From contig JAPSIT010000036.1 of NCBI GenBank assembly GCA_031178585.1, forward strand, positions 1 to 15,686: a stretch of 15,686 nt of DNA, in the 5' to 3' direction. The stretch comes from Arthrobacter sp. GTDB taxonomy: Bacteria > Actinomycetota > Actinomycetes > Actinomycetales > Micrococcaceae. Below are positions 7,593 through 14,504 of this stretch, one piece after another. Position 1 is the stretch's first letter. Each line of letters opens with the position of its first letter. A model generated the notes under the pieces. That model was given only the letters and a program-made list of their open reading frames with translations, was not told the origin of the DNA and ran no database searches. A program made the position numbers and the translations under genes.

Positions 7593-8867
7593 ATGAAGAG
7601 GACCCGAGTGGCAAAATTTGTGGCGGCAGCGGCCGTGGCGGCACTGGCAGCATGTTCTGCGCCGCAACCCGGGCTCCTGAAGGCCGATGGCGTGCCACGC
7701 GAGGCTGCGCACCGGGCTGCTTATCCCGCCGAGCTGATGATTCTCCGGGACTCTGCGCTGAAGCTGGGGGAGGCACTGCTGGCCGACGGCGGCGACGGCG
7801 CCAGCGGGAATGTAGTTGCCTCACCCGGCGGTCTGCTGATTGCACTGGCCATGTTCCGCGCGGGAGCCGCGGGCGAGACGGCCGCCGAGATGGACGCTGT
7901 CCTGGAGCTTCCCCGGCTCAAGCGCGACGAAGCGGTGAACGCGTTGCTCGCTTCCCCGCAAGAGTTCGACGGCGATCCCGGCTCTGTTGACGAGCGGAAC
8001 CCGCCGCGGAAGCCGGTAATGCACTCGGCGAACGGCCTCTTTGTGGACAGGGGGGTGGAGACCGGTGCCGCCTACCTGGACACGTTGGCCCGGCACTACG
8101 GCACGGGCGTGTATCCGGTGAACTTCAGTGATGAGGCCGTAACCAAGCCTGCGATCGATGCCTGGGTGGAGAAGAACACCGGTGGCCGTATCACGAAAGC
8201 GCCGGCAGAATATGACCGCCGGAACACCTTCAGTCTCCTGAATACCCTGTATTTCGCGGCCGCGTGGATGTCGCCGTTTGATCCTGGCAGTACGTGGAAT
8301 ATGCCGTTCACCACGGCAGCTGGTGAAGAAATCAATTCCCCCGCCATGCACAACCTCCTGCAGCTCAAATATGCCGAGGGGCCGGGCTGGCGGGCCGTTG
8401 ACCTTCCCTATGCCGAGGGCTTCGTCATGCGGCTGGTCCTGCCGGACGTTGGAGCCGCCAAGGGCACAGTGCTGAGAGCAGAGGAGTTGCGAGACATCGC
8501 CGGCGTCATGGACTCGGCGCAGCGGCAAACCGTCCAGATCCAACTGCCAAAGTGGGACCACAGGTGCAGCTTCGACCTCCGAGAGGTTCTCGGAGCCTTG
8601 GGGATGACCAATACCCTCAACACCACCGTGGGCTTCAATGCGATTCAGCCGGACTTTGCTATCACGCAGGCTGCGCAGGCAGCCAACATCACCGTCGCCG
8701 AGAAAGGCACCGTCGCTGCCGCCGTGACTCAATTCAACGGCATGGTCACCAGCGCCCCGCCCCAGCCGGACCGGACCATCGAATTCGACAGGCCATTCCA
8801 CTATCAGATCGTCCATGTAGAGACGGGGCTGCCGCTGTTCATGGGCAAGGTCGCGGATCCGCGGTGA
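7593..8867 (+). CDS. Secreted lipoprotein serpin (serine protease inhibitor)
   Basis: This 424-aa protein starts with a lipoprotein signal peptide: K-R-T-R, a hydrophobic Ala-rich stretch, and the lipobox L-A-A-C with Cys21. The rest is a full-length serpin fold. The serpin signature F-D-R-P-F-H-Y-Q-I-V-H-V-E-T-G-L-P-L-F-M-G-K-V closes the protein at about 398-420. The hinge E-K-G-T-V-A-A-A-V-T at 370-379 has the Gly, Thr and small residues at P15, P14 and P12-P10 that characterise inhibitory serpins. Counting from P15 = G372 puts P1-P1' near T386-S387 (G-M-V-T|S-A-P-P), which suggests small or hydrophobic specificity, but the exact scissile bond is uncertain. It is probably anchored outside the membrane, where it could trap host, competitor or self proteases. 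It stands alone, convergent with the TAXI gene, with no protease gene beside it. Confidence 0.93.
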   Translation: MKRTRVAKFVAAAAVAALAACSAPQPGLLKADGVPREAAHRAAYPAELMILRDSALKLGEALLADGGDGASGNVVASPGGLLIALAMFRAGAAGETAAEMDAVLELPRLKRDEAVNALLASPQEFDGDPGSVDERNPPRKPVMHSANGLFVDRGVETGAAYLDTLARHYGTGVYPVNFSDEAVTKPAIDAWVEKNTGGRITKAPAEYDRRNTFSLLNTLYFAAAWMSPFDPGSTWNMPFTTAAGEEINSPAMHNLLQLKYAEGPGWRAVDLPYAEGFVMRLVLPDVGAAKGTVLRAEELRDIAGVMDSAQRQTVQIQLPKWDHRCSFDLREVLGALGMTNTLNTTVGFNAIQPDFAITQAAQAANITVAEKGTVAAAVTQFNGMVTSAPPQPDRTIEFDRPFHYQIVHVETGLPLFMGKVADPR

Positions 8868-8917
8868 GATCGAGGTCTGCCATCGAACGCCACCCAAGCG
8901 AAACGACGGCCACAGCG

Positions 8918-9946
8918 CTAGCCGTGCAGCTTCCTGTAGGCCGCCGCGGCTGCCGGGTGCAGCGGCAGCCCGGCTGTGTTGATGAGGGATTCCGGGCTCA
9001 GGAACTGAACCCCGAGACTGGACCGCGGGACGAGCTCCTGGGCATGGTTCACCAGCAGTTCGACCGTCCTCTGCACGGTGTGGTCATCAAGGTCGTTTCG
9101 GCACAGGAGCAGGTTGGCCACACCCACCGTCCACACCGCCGGAGTGCCTTCATAGCCGCCCTCGGGGATCAGCACGCGGTCGTAGAAGATGCCGTAACGT
9201 GTCCGCATCGCCGGGATCAGCGCAGAGAGGTCGAGGAACCCGAGCCCGGTTTCTTGGTTGGCGGCGGAGATGGCCGCAGTAGGCACTCCTCCGGACCAGA
9301 ACAAGGCGTCTACTGACCCGGCTTGGAGTGCCTGAAGGCCATCGTTCAGCCCGAGATTCATGACAGTGACCTTTTTCCCGCCACCGGGAGAGCCGCCGGT
9401 CGAGCCGCCGGCGGGGAAGGACTTCAGCCCGGCGGCCTCGATGAGGCGGGGAGTAATCAGCGACGTCCCGGAGCCGGGTTGGCCGACGGCGACAGTCCTC
9501 CCGGCAAGCTGGGTGAAGTCCCGGATGCCGCTGTTCTTCCTGACCACGCAGTGGACGTAGTTTTCGTAGACCTTCCCGAGGGCGGCGATCCCGACGCGTG
9601 GCGGACGTTTGGCTGCCAGCTGCTGCGCTGCTGCGTCTGCGAGTGCGACGGCGAAGGTCGCCTTGCCGGTCAGGAGACTGTCCAAGTTGTCCAGGCTGCC
9701 CCCGGTGGTCAGTGCCATTGCACGGTCCGCCACCCCGTGACGCTGCAGGGACTCTGCGAGCAGCGTGGAAAACTCTAGGTAGAAGCCCCCAGGCTCGCCC
9801 CCGGCCACCGTGACAGTGGCTGGACGGTTCTCCGAAGTGCACCCGTTCAAAGCGGGCAACAGAACTCCTGCCAAGCCCGCGGCCAGCCCGGCTTTGAGGG
9901 CCGTCCTTCGCGGCGGAAGTCCTTGGGGGCCGGTCGGGTCAGCCAT
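8918..9946 (-). CDS. TAXI-family TRAP-type solute-binding lipoprotein
   Basis: This 342-aa extracytoplasmic solute-binding protein is of the TAXI (TRAP-associated extracytoplasmic immunogenic) family. Typical segments are T-V-A-G-G-E-P-G-G-F-Y, a G-S-L-D-N-L motif, A-V-A-L-A-D-A-A near the first lobe, A-G-R-T-V-A-V-G-Q-P-G-S-G-T, and D-A-L-F-W-S-G-G-V-P. The N-terminus has a Tat-like R13-R14-T-A-L followed by a hydrophobic core and lipobox L-N-G-C with Cys36, so it is a membrane-anchored surface lipoprotein. The ATG at 9946 overlaps the kinase stop by 8 nt and has AGGAG 7 nt upstream. The upstream ATG at 9964 lacks such a site. No TRAP DctQ/DctM-type membrane genes are visible, so a role as ligand-binding partner of the upstream kinase is plausible. 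The ligand is unknown. Confidence 0.9.
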   Translation of the reverse strand: MADPTGPQGLPPRRTALKAGLAAGLAGVLLPALNGCTSENRPATVTVAGGEPGGFYLEFSTLLAESLQRHGVADRAMALTTGGSLDNLDSLLTGKATFAVALADAAAQQLAAKRPPRVGIAALGKVYENYVHCVVRKNSGIRDFTQLAGRTVAVGQPGSGTSLITPRLIEAAGLKSFPAGGSTGGSPGGGKKVTVMNLGLNDGLQALQAGSVDALFWSGGVPTAAISAANQETGLGFLDLSALIPAMRTRYGIFYDRVLIPEGGYEGTPAVWTVGVANLLLCRNDLDDHTVQRTVELLVNHAQELVPRSSLGVQFLSPESLINTAGLPLHPAAAAAYRKLHG

Positions 9947-11366
9947 GCGGATGCTCCTGGCCATTCTGGGTCGTCGGGAAGGGAAATTCGAGGCGAGCGA
10001 TCAGGCCGTGCGGCGAATTTTCAGCCAGCAGCAGGCGGCCGCCGTTGGCTCCCGCAAGCTTGTCAACGATGGTCATGCCCAGGCCGTTGCCGCGAACCTC
10101 CCGGTTCCGCTGCGACCTCCAGAACCTGGTGGTCGCAGCAGCCCTTTCATCCTCCGAAAGTCCTGGACCGTCGTCGGAAACCTCGATTATCACCGCTCCT
10201 GGGCGCTCTCGGAGGGCAACGGAAATGCGGGCGCCGGGGGCGTACTTCACCGCGTTGTTCAGGAGCTCACCCACCATCTGGGCGAGTTCGGCGGCGTTGC
10301 AGGCCAGTGACAGCGGACGATCCGGTGGTTCCTCAAGCAGGATTGACGCTCCGGCCCGTCGGGCGGCCGGTTCTGCGCGTTCGGTTTCTTCCTGCAGAAC
10401 CGGGTAAGGGTCCACGGAATCCTGGGCCTGGCCGGAAGCGCGGCCACGTGCGGAGTCCTCGAAGGCCCGATGCTCAGCCGCCGCCAGCTTCAGTACCCCG
10501 TCCAGGATCTCCTCCACCCGCTCAAGTTCTGCCAGTACCCCCGCCGCCGCAGTGTGTTCCCGGGCCGTCTGCAGTTCCAGCTGCAGCAGATCGATCCTCA
10601 GCCGCAGGGCACCCACGGGATTGCGCAACTCGTGGGATGTGTCCGCTATCAGCTGGCGTTGCGAATCGATGCTTTGGCTGACGGTTTGCGCCATCGCCGT
10701 GAAGGAACGGCTCAACTGCCTCAGCTCCGGCGGGCCGTCCTCGGGAAGATGACTGGTCCGGCCCGTCGTTTCGAGCTCAGTCACGGCCGCGTTCAGCCGA
10801 TGGACAGGTCGCAGCACCCAGCGGGTCACACGCGCTGCGCCCAGGAGGAGCACCGCCCCGAGTGCAGACGCCGCAAACCCGACGACGAGCCACCGCTCCC
10901 GCAGTTTCTGTCGGGCCGCGTCCAGGTTCACTTCGAGGACGGCCTCGCCAAGGACCTGGCTGGCACTGCCAAAGGACCGGGAGATCACCTCGGAGCCATT
11001 GCCGAACGGCTGCAGAGGGGCAAGCGTCGTGTCGCTGAGGTTCAGGTTCGCCCTCGCCACCGCGTCCCGGACATCTGTCCTGTCTTGGCTGAGACCGCCG
11101 GAGTGCAGGGTACGCTCCTGGAGACGGATCAGAACTCCTTCTTCGTAGAGCTCGGAGTACCTGTCCATCTCTCGCTGAAGTTGGGTGGAGTCGCCGTCCA
11201 GCGCGGCGTCATAAGCCACCTGCGCGAACCGGTTGAGCGCTGCCACGCGGTTGATCTGGAGCTCCTGGGTGAGCTCCCGGCTGGCGGACGTCAGGATGGC
11301 GTTGGAGGCGAGGATGACCATGAGCACGGCCAGCAGGCTGAGGACGCCCAGGACACGCAGTTTCAC
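9939..11366 (-). CDS. Two-component sensor histidine kinase (HAMP, membrane-bound)
   Basis: This 475-aa kinase has a first membrane helix at about 5-27, an extracytoplasmic sensor segment of ~130 residues (28-157) and a second helix at about 158-178. A HAMP linker follows at about 180-232. The H-box A-D-T-S-H-E-L-R-N-P has the phosphoacceptor His245, and the ATP domain shows the N-box E-L-L-N-N-A-V-K-Y-A (367-376), D-D-G-P-G (398-402) and G-N-G-L-G (426-430). The GTG start at 11366 overlaps the response-regulator stop in GTGA, and the gene end overlaps the TAXI start by 8 nt, so all three are translationally coupled. The extracellular segment has no domain I recognise and could dock the co-encoded TAXI lipoprotein. 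Confidence 0.95.
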   Translation of the reverse strand: MKLRVLGVLSLLAVLMVILASNAILTSASRELTQELQINRVAALNRFAQVAYDAALDGDSTQLQREMDRYSELYEEGVLIRLQERTLHSGGLSQDRTDVRDAVARANLNLSDTTLAPLQPFGNGSEVISRSFGSASQVLGEAVLEVNLDAARQKLRERWLVVGFAASALGAVLLLGAARVTRWVLRPVHRLNAAVTELETTGRTSHLPEDGPPELRQLSRSFTAMAQTVSQSIDSQRQLIADTSHELRNPVGALRLRIDLLQLELQTAREHTAAAGVLAELERVEEILDGVLKLAAAEHRAFEDSARGRASGQAQDSVDPYPVLQEETERAEPAARRAGASILLEEPPDRPLSLACNAAELAQMVGELLNNAVKYAPGARISVALRERPGAVIIEVSDDGPGLSEDERAAATTRFWRSQRNREVRGNGLGMTIVDKLAGANGGRLLLAENSPHGLIARLEFPFPTTQNGQEHPHG

Positions 11367-12031
11367 TCCGAACCGGCCTCAATCCGGTAACCGACGCCGC
11401 GGACGTTGATGATGAAACCGGGCAGTTGCAGCTTTGCTCTGAGCCCCGTCAGGTGAACGTCCAGTGACCGCGACGATGCAAGGAACGCATCCCCCCACAA
11501 GGCGTCCAGGATCTGCTCCCGGGTGACCACTGAACCTGCATGGCGGGCCAGCAGCGCAAGCAGGTCGAACTCAGTGGCGGTCAAGGGCAGCACGCGGGAC
11601 GCCAGCGTCACCACGCGCCGGTCGACGTCGATCTCGAGGTCCCCCAGCACAATGCTTTGCTGCCTGTGGCTACCGCTCCGGCCCGTCCGCCGGGTGACCG
11701 CCTCGATGCGGGCCAGCAATTCGACAAGCTTGACCGGCTTGACGAGGTAGTCGTCGGCGCCGGACCGAAGTCCCAGCACCACACTCCGCTCATCGTCCCG
11801 TGCCGTGAGGATCAGAATGGGGCACGGGGTAACCTGGCGAAGCTTCCGCAGCACTTCCAGGCCGTCCATATCCGGAAGCCCCAGGTCCAGCAGGATCACT
11901 TCGGACTTCCTGTGGGCCAGGAGGGCATCAGCGCCCCGGGACACCCTGGTCGCCTTATGACCCGCGGAGACCACGGCTGCGTCAAGTGCACCCGCCATGG
12001 CGTCGTCGTCCTCGACGATGAGCACTTGCAT
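11363..12031 (-). CDS. OmpR-family response regulator
   Basis: This 222-aa protein has an N-terminal receiver domain (1-~115): acidic residues D8/D9, phosphoacceptor D49 in V-I-L-L-D-L-G-L-P-D, T76, and K98 in V-K-P. A C-terminal winged-helix DNA-binding domain (~125-220) shows the OmpR features L-T-A-T-E-F-D-L-L, V-V-T-R-E-Q-I-L, and R-S-L-D-V-H-L-T-G-L-R-A-K-L with R-G-V-G-Y-R-I. The ATG at 12031 has AGGAA 8 nt upstream on the minus strand. It is the first gene of the kinase/TAXI operon. Its targets are unknown; self-regulation through the 538-bp upstream gap is possible. Confidence 0.96.
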   Translation of the reverse strand: MQVLIVEDDDAMAGALDAAVVSAGHKATRVSRGADALLAHRKSEVILLDLGLPDMDGLEVLRKLRQVTPCPILILTARDDERSVVLGLRSGADDYLVKPVKLVELLARIEAVTRRTGRSGSHRQQSIVLGDLEIDVDRRVVTLASRVLPLTATEFDLLALLARHAGSVVTREQILDALWGDAFLASSRSLDVHLTGLRAKLQLPGFIINVRGVGYRIEAGSE

Positions 12032-12272
12032 GGCGTGGTTCCTTTGTCGCTGGTTTTCGGGCGCGCATCCGTCTGCCCGCTTTGGAGACTACCCCTTCTT
12101 CCGCTTTTTTGCCTTGTGCCCGTGATGGCTTCCGATGCTGGCACGCACGGACGAAGCGGCACCGAAGGTAAGGCGATTCCGGGGAGGGAAAGCGCGGGCC
12201 GGGAAACCCTAAGGAAGTGTCAGGAAATGCCCCGCCGCGCAGGTGTGCGCTGCATCACCCATAGTTTGGACG

Positions 12273-12317
12273 GGGTCCTCTGCCGTTCACGGGGACTGTC
12301 CACGTTGAGGAGGACCC
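12273..12317 (+). promoter_or_regulatory. Hairpin pairing an AGGAGG with GGGTCCTC
   Basis: GGGTCCTC at 12273-12280 pairs perfectly with GAGGACCC at 12310-12317, with an inner GGAC/GTCC stem. The 3' arm overlaps a strong GAGGAGG sequence (12307-12313), but no start codon follows at a usable distance. It is therefore a structured element of unknown role, possibly part of an untranslated leader or a small RNA. Confidence 0.4.
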
Positions 12318-12361
12318 ACGAGCAACATCGACGCATCGCGGCACTAGGTCCGCTGACGCGT

Positions 12362-12420
12362 ACGACGGCGGGTGGCCGGCTACTGGACTTCGGCTCCCGG
12401 AGCCGGCGACCCGCCGTCGT
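12362..12420 (+). promoter_or_regulatory. 20-bp inverted repeat upstream of yhhQ
   Basis: The arms at 12362-12381 and 12401-12420 (starting ACGACGGCGGGT) are complementary at 19 of 20 positions around a 19-nt loop. The element lies 150 nt before the yhhQ start. No T-run follows. It could be an attenuator, a transcript boundary or a dispersed palindrome. Confidence 0.6.
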
Positions 12421-12521
12421 CGTTAACGCGAACGCCTTCCCGGTACGGCCTCGGCCCGGGTGAGAGAATAGGTGCGGTTCCGGCGGCGAGTCCGGCGGGC
12501 CGGTCCAGTGCTAATACAGCC

Positions 12522-12557
12522 GGGTGGCCGCCGGTGGTTCCAGGGAACCGGCCGCCC
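12522..12557 (+). promoter_or_regulatory. Hairpin immediately before the yhhQ start
   Basis: GGGTGGCC (12522-12529) pairs with GGCCGCCC (12550-12557), with one wobble pair. An inner GGTTC/GAACC stem closes a CAGG loop. The hairpin ends 12 nt before the ATG at 12570 and could affect ribosome access. Such a position would suit a translational riboswitch, but the preQ1 aptamer classes are not recognisable. Confidence 0.45.
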
Positions 12558-12569
12558 GAGCGAACCACT

Positions 12570-13295
12570 ATGAATGGAACACCGATGACTTCCGCCAAGA
12601 CTTTCCCTGCCTCAGCGGCGCCGAAATTTGCTTCGATCGGCTCGCCCTACTTTGGCATCATGCTCGCGGTCATGGCCGTAGTGCTGATCCTCTCCAACAT
12701 TGGGGCGTCTAAAGGCGTGGCACTCGGACCGATCGTCACGGACGGCGGGTTCTTCCTGTTTCCGCTGGCATACATCCTGGGTGATGTCATCAGCGAGGTG
12801 TATGGCTTCAAGGTGGCCCGCAAGGCGATCATCACAACCTTTGCGCTGTCCGTGTTCGCCTCGGCCTGTTATTGGATCATCATCGCGCTGCCGGGTTTCG
12901 ACGACGAGTTCGGCGCTTCCAAGCAGGCCGCGCTGGAGGGCGCGCTCGGCCCGGTACCGCAGATCGTGCTGGCCTCGTTGCTGGCGTTCCTCGCTGGCCA
13001 GACCATCAACTCCTGGATCCTGGTAAAGATGAAGGCCCGCGCGGGTGAGAAGTCCCTGTGGGTGCGCGTCATGAGTTCCTCGGTCGCCGGGGAATTTGTG
13101 GACACGCTGATCTTCTGCAGCATAGCGGCCTCCGTGATCGGCATCAGCGACTTCGCCATGTTCGTGAACTATGTGGTGGTCGGATTCCTCTACAAGACCC
13201 TCGTCGAGTTCCTGTTCGTGCCGGTGACGACCCTCGTCATCGGCTGGATCAAGAAGCGCGAGCCGAGCTACGGCGTGGTGACGCAAGCAGCTTAG
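12570..13295 (+). CDS. yhhQ: Queuosine precursor transporter (YhhQ/QPTR, VUT family)
   Basis: This 241-aa integral membrane protein has about six hydrophobic segments and matches the COG1738/VUT (YhhQ) family. Typical stretches are L-S-N-I-G-A-S-K, F-F-L-F-P-L-A-Y-I-L-G-D-V-I-S-E-V-Y-G, the G-Q-T-I-N-S-W segment, and S-S-S-V-A-G-E-F-V-D-T-L-I-F near the middle. YhhQ of E. coli imports preQ0 and preQ1, and other members can carry queuine. The ATG at 12570 follows a hairpin. A second in-frame ATG at 12585 has GGA 6 nt upstream and may be the real start (236 aa). Tgt, the enzyme that inserts such bases in tRNA, is encoded 1.2 kb away. No queC, queD, queE or queF genes are in view, so salvage rather than synthesis is suggested. 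Confidence 0.92.
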   Translation: MNGTPMTSAKTFPASAAPKFASIGSPYFGIMLAVMAVVLILSNIGASKGVALGPIVTDGGFFLFPLAYILGDVISEVYGFKVARKAIITTFALSVFASACYWIIIALPGFDDEFGASKQAALEGALGPVPQIVLASLLAFLAGQTINSWILVKMKARAGEKSLWVRVMSSSVAGEFVDTLIFCSIAASVIGISDFAMFVNYVVVGFLYKTLVEFLFVPVTTLVIGWIKKREPSYGVVTQAA

Positions 13296-13337
13296 CCCGC
13301 CACCGCCGGCGTACGGGCTCGCTCTGACCCGAGTGGG

Positions 13338-13409
13338 CCGTTTCGACGGTTCCTGCCCCACTCGATGCTGCGTGGCGTCGAGCCGGCGGGCAACCGTCGA
13401 AACGGCGGG
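13338..13409. repeat. 72-bp palindromic element, copy 1
   Basis: CCGTTTCGACGGTT (13338-13351) and its exact complement (13392-13405) form a 14-bp stem. It continues inward as CCTGCC/GGCGGG and CTCGATGC/GCGTCGAG with wobble pairs. Each outer arm can also fold alone (CCGT-TTCG-ACGG and CCGT-CGAA-ACGG). The element lies 42 nt past the yhhQ stop and 19 nt past the DUF559 gene stop. It may act as a shared transcript end, but no T-tract is visible. A clear second copy is at 14419-14490 in the same orientation. Confidence 0.8.
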
Positions 13410-13428
13410 AGTGCCGAGGCGGAGAAAG

Positions 13429-14358
13429 CTAACCGCGGGGACTACGGCCAAGCGCCCGGAGCACCCGGTACTTGAATTCCGCCTCGTTGAACAGGTCCTT
13501 CCATTCAATTCGGATGAAGGTCCAGCCTTGCTCCACCAGCGCCTTTTCACGCCGACGTTCCTCAAACAGGACCTCAGCGGCAGGTTTGTAGTCGAAATAC
13601 TTGGCCTTGCCGTCGAACTCGAGTGCCACTTTCTTCTCGCGCCAGGCGAAGTCCAGCCGATGCTCGCCCAGGTGCGTGTGCACCACGTACTGGGGTTCGG
13701 GCGGCTCGATCCCGAGCCGGTGAAGCAACTCCCTGGTCAGGGATTCACCGGGTGACTCCGAGCGCGGATCCGCCAGTTCGAGTGCCCCGCGCAGTGCGAC
13801 TACGCCGTTGCGCCCCGCGAGTTCACTGCAGCGGGACCGCAGAACCTCAAGGTCCGCGCCAAGCCGGCAGGCATGGTCCACAAGGATGATGGACTGCCGA
13901 AGGTTGAACATAAGGCAGCAGTCCACGACTGTCCGTTCAAGTGACGTGCAGGGGAGCCCGTCTACGAAGCCGATGTCGCCCGCGCCCAGGGCACGAGTAT
14001 GGGCGACAACGTCACGGCCATGCGAAATTCCGGACGGACGCGTGGGCTGCGTCAGGTGGATCCGGTCGTCGACGTTCCACAAGCGAAGCCGACGCAGGCG
14101 GGCGCCCGAGGTGTGGCTGTAAACAAAGCCTCCGCCCGACGTCGTAAGCGTCCCGTGTGCGTGTGCATGAATCAGGTAGCGGCTGCGCGTACCGGGCTTC
14201 AGACCATTCCACCAGCTGCCGCGGACGTAGCAGCCGCGGCGGGGCCGCACCAGGTCCCCGCTGCGCGTCAGGCTGGCGATGGCCCGCGAATGAAGGCCGG
14301 CGCTGAGCAGTTCCTGCGTGCGCCACATGGTGCCAAGGGGAAGCTGAAGCTGTGTCAT
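13429..14358 (-). CDS. AbiEi-N-like winged helix plus DUF559 (Vsr/PD-(D/E)XK-type) endonuclease-like protein
   Basis: This 309-aa protein has an N-terminal helix-turn-helix region (about 10-50: R-A-I-A-S-L-T-R-S-G-D-L-V-R-P-R-R-G-C-Y-V) like the AbiEi/type IV antitoxin N-domain. The middle segment contains the typical S-L-E-R-T-V-V-D motif (139-146). The C-terminal DUF559 domain (about 200-300) shows PD-(D/E)XK-type residues: E205, D236 in H-R-L-D-F-A, E247 and K251 in A-L-E-F-D-G-K, and a final W-T-F-I-R-I-E-W. The nuclease core looks intact. Such proteins are common in actinobacteria, often singly, and their function is not established. DNA repair, defence or regulation are all open. A GAGG lies 8 nt before the ATG at 14358. 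No AbiEii toxin partner is adjacent. The gene sits between yhhQ and tgt and between two copies of a palindromic element. Confidence 0.85.
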   Translation of the reverse strand: MTQLQLPLGTMWRTQELLSAGLHSRAIASLTRSGDLVRPRRGCYVRGSWWNGLKPGTRSRYLIHAHAHGTLTTSGGGFVYSHTSGARLRRLRLWNVDDRIHLTQPTRPSGISHGRDVVAHTRALGAGDIGFVDGLPCTSLERTVVDCCLMFNLRQSIILVDHACRLGADLEVLRSRCSELAGRNGVVALRGALELADPRSESPGESLTRELLHRLGIEPPEPQYVVHTHLGEHRLDFAWREKKVALEFDGKAKYFDYKPAAEVLFEERRREKALVEQGWTFIRIEWKDLFNEAEFKYRVLRALGRSPRG

Positions 14359-14418
14359 GGTTCCAGCCTCGGCTTCGCGACCGCCGGCTTCCAGGCCCCG
14401 GATCGGCTATGTGGAAAG

Positions 14419-14490
14419 CCGGCTCGACGGTTCCCTGCCGGCTCGATGCGCCCGTGCGTCTAGCGGGCGGGGAACCGTCGAAACGGCGGG
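14419..14490. repeat. 72-bp palindromic element, copy 2
   Basis: CGACGGTTCCCTGCC (14425-14439) pairs with GGCGGGGAACCGTCG (14466-14480) with one wobble. The sequence aligns with copy 1 along its whole length in the same orientation, including the shared ends CGACGGTT and AACCGTCGAAACGGCGGG. The outer left arm has diverged (CCGGCTCGACGG), so the self-folding arm is kept only on the right. It lies 14 nt past the tgt stop and 60 nt before the DUF559 gene start. Confidence 0.8.
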
Positions 14491-14504
14491 GGGAAGCAGC
14501 CCGC

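Larger units (their letters stand above)
12032..12569. other. 538-bp gene-free region between the divergent response regulator and yhhQ
   Basis: I see no convincing gene here: frames are short or lack start signals, and the frame of yhhQ stays open upstream only by chance. On the minus strand an A/G-rich leader precedes the response regulator. On the plus strand three hairpins follow in order (listed separately), the last just before the yhhQ start. GAGAATAGG at 12461-12469 is a possible -10-like element. No known riboswitch pattern was recognised. Confidence 0.6.

Noticed and set aside
9947..9964. Upstream ATG for the TAXI gene
   Set aside because: The ATG at 9946 has AGGAG at 7-nt spacing, which lies inside the extended version.
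12303..12360. Small gene behind the strong GAGGAGG at 12307
   Set aside because: No ATG, GTG or TTG follows at a usable distance, and the frame soon reaches a stop.
12501..12560. tRNA-like fold suggested by GGTTCCAGGGAACC
   Set aside because: The T-arm consensus and acceptor pairing are missing. The match is a simple hairpin.
12440..12569. Known preQ1 riboswitch upstream of yhhQ
   Set aside because: I could not find the conserved core of preQ1-I, -II or -III. Only generic hairpins are visible, so no riboswitch class is assigned.
12372..12569. N-terminal extension of YhhQ
   Set aside because: The frame is open but crosses two strong hairpins and encodes no membrane-protein-like sequence. 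The family N-terminus begins near 12570-12585.
13338..14490. Insertion sequence with terminal repeats around the DUF559 gene
   Set aside because: The flanking copies are direct, not inverted. The protein is not a recognisable transposase, and no target-site duplication is evident, so a classical IS is not supported.
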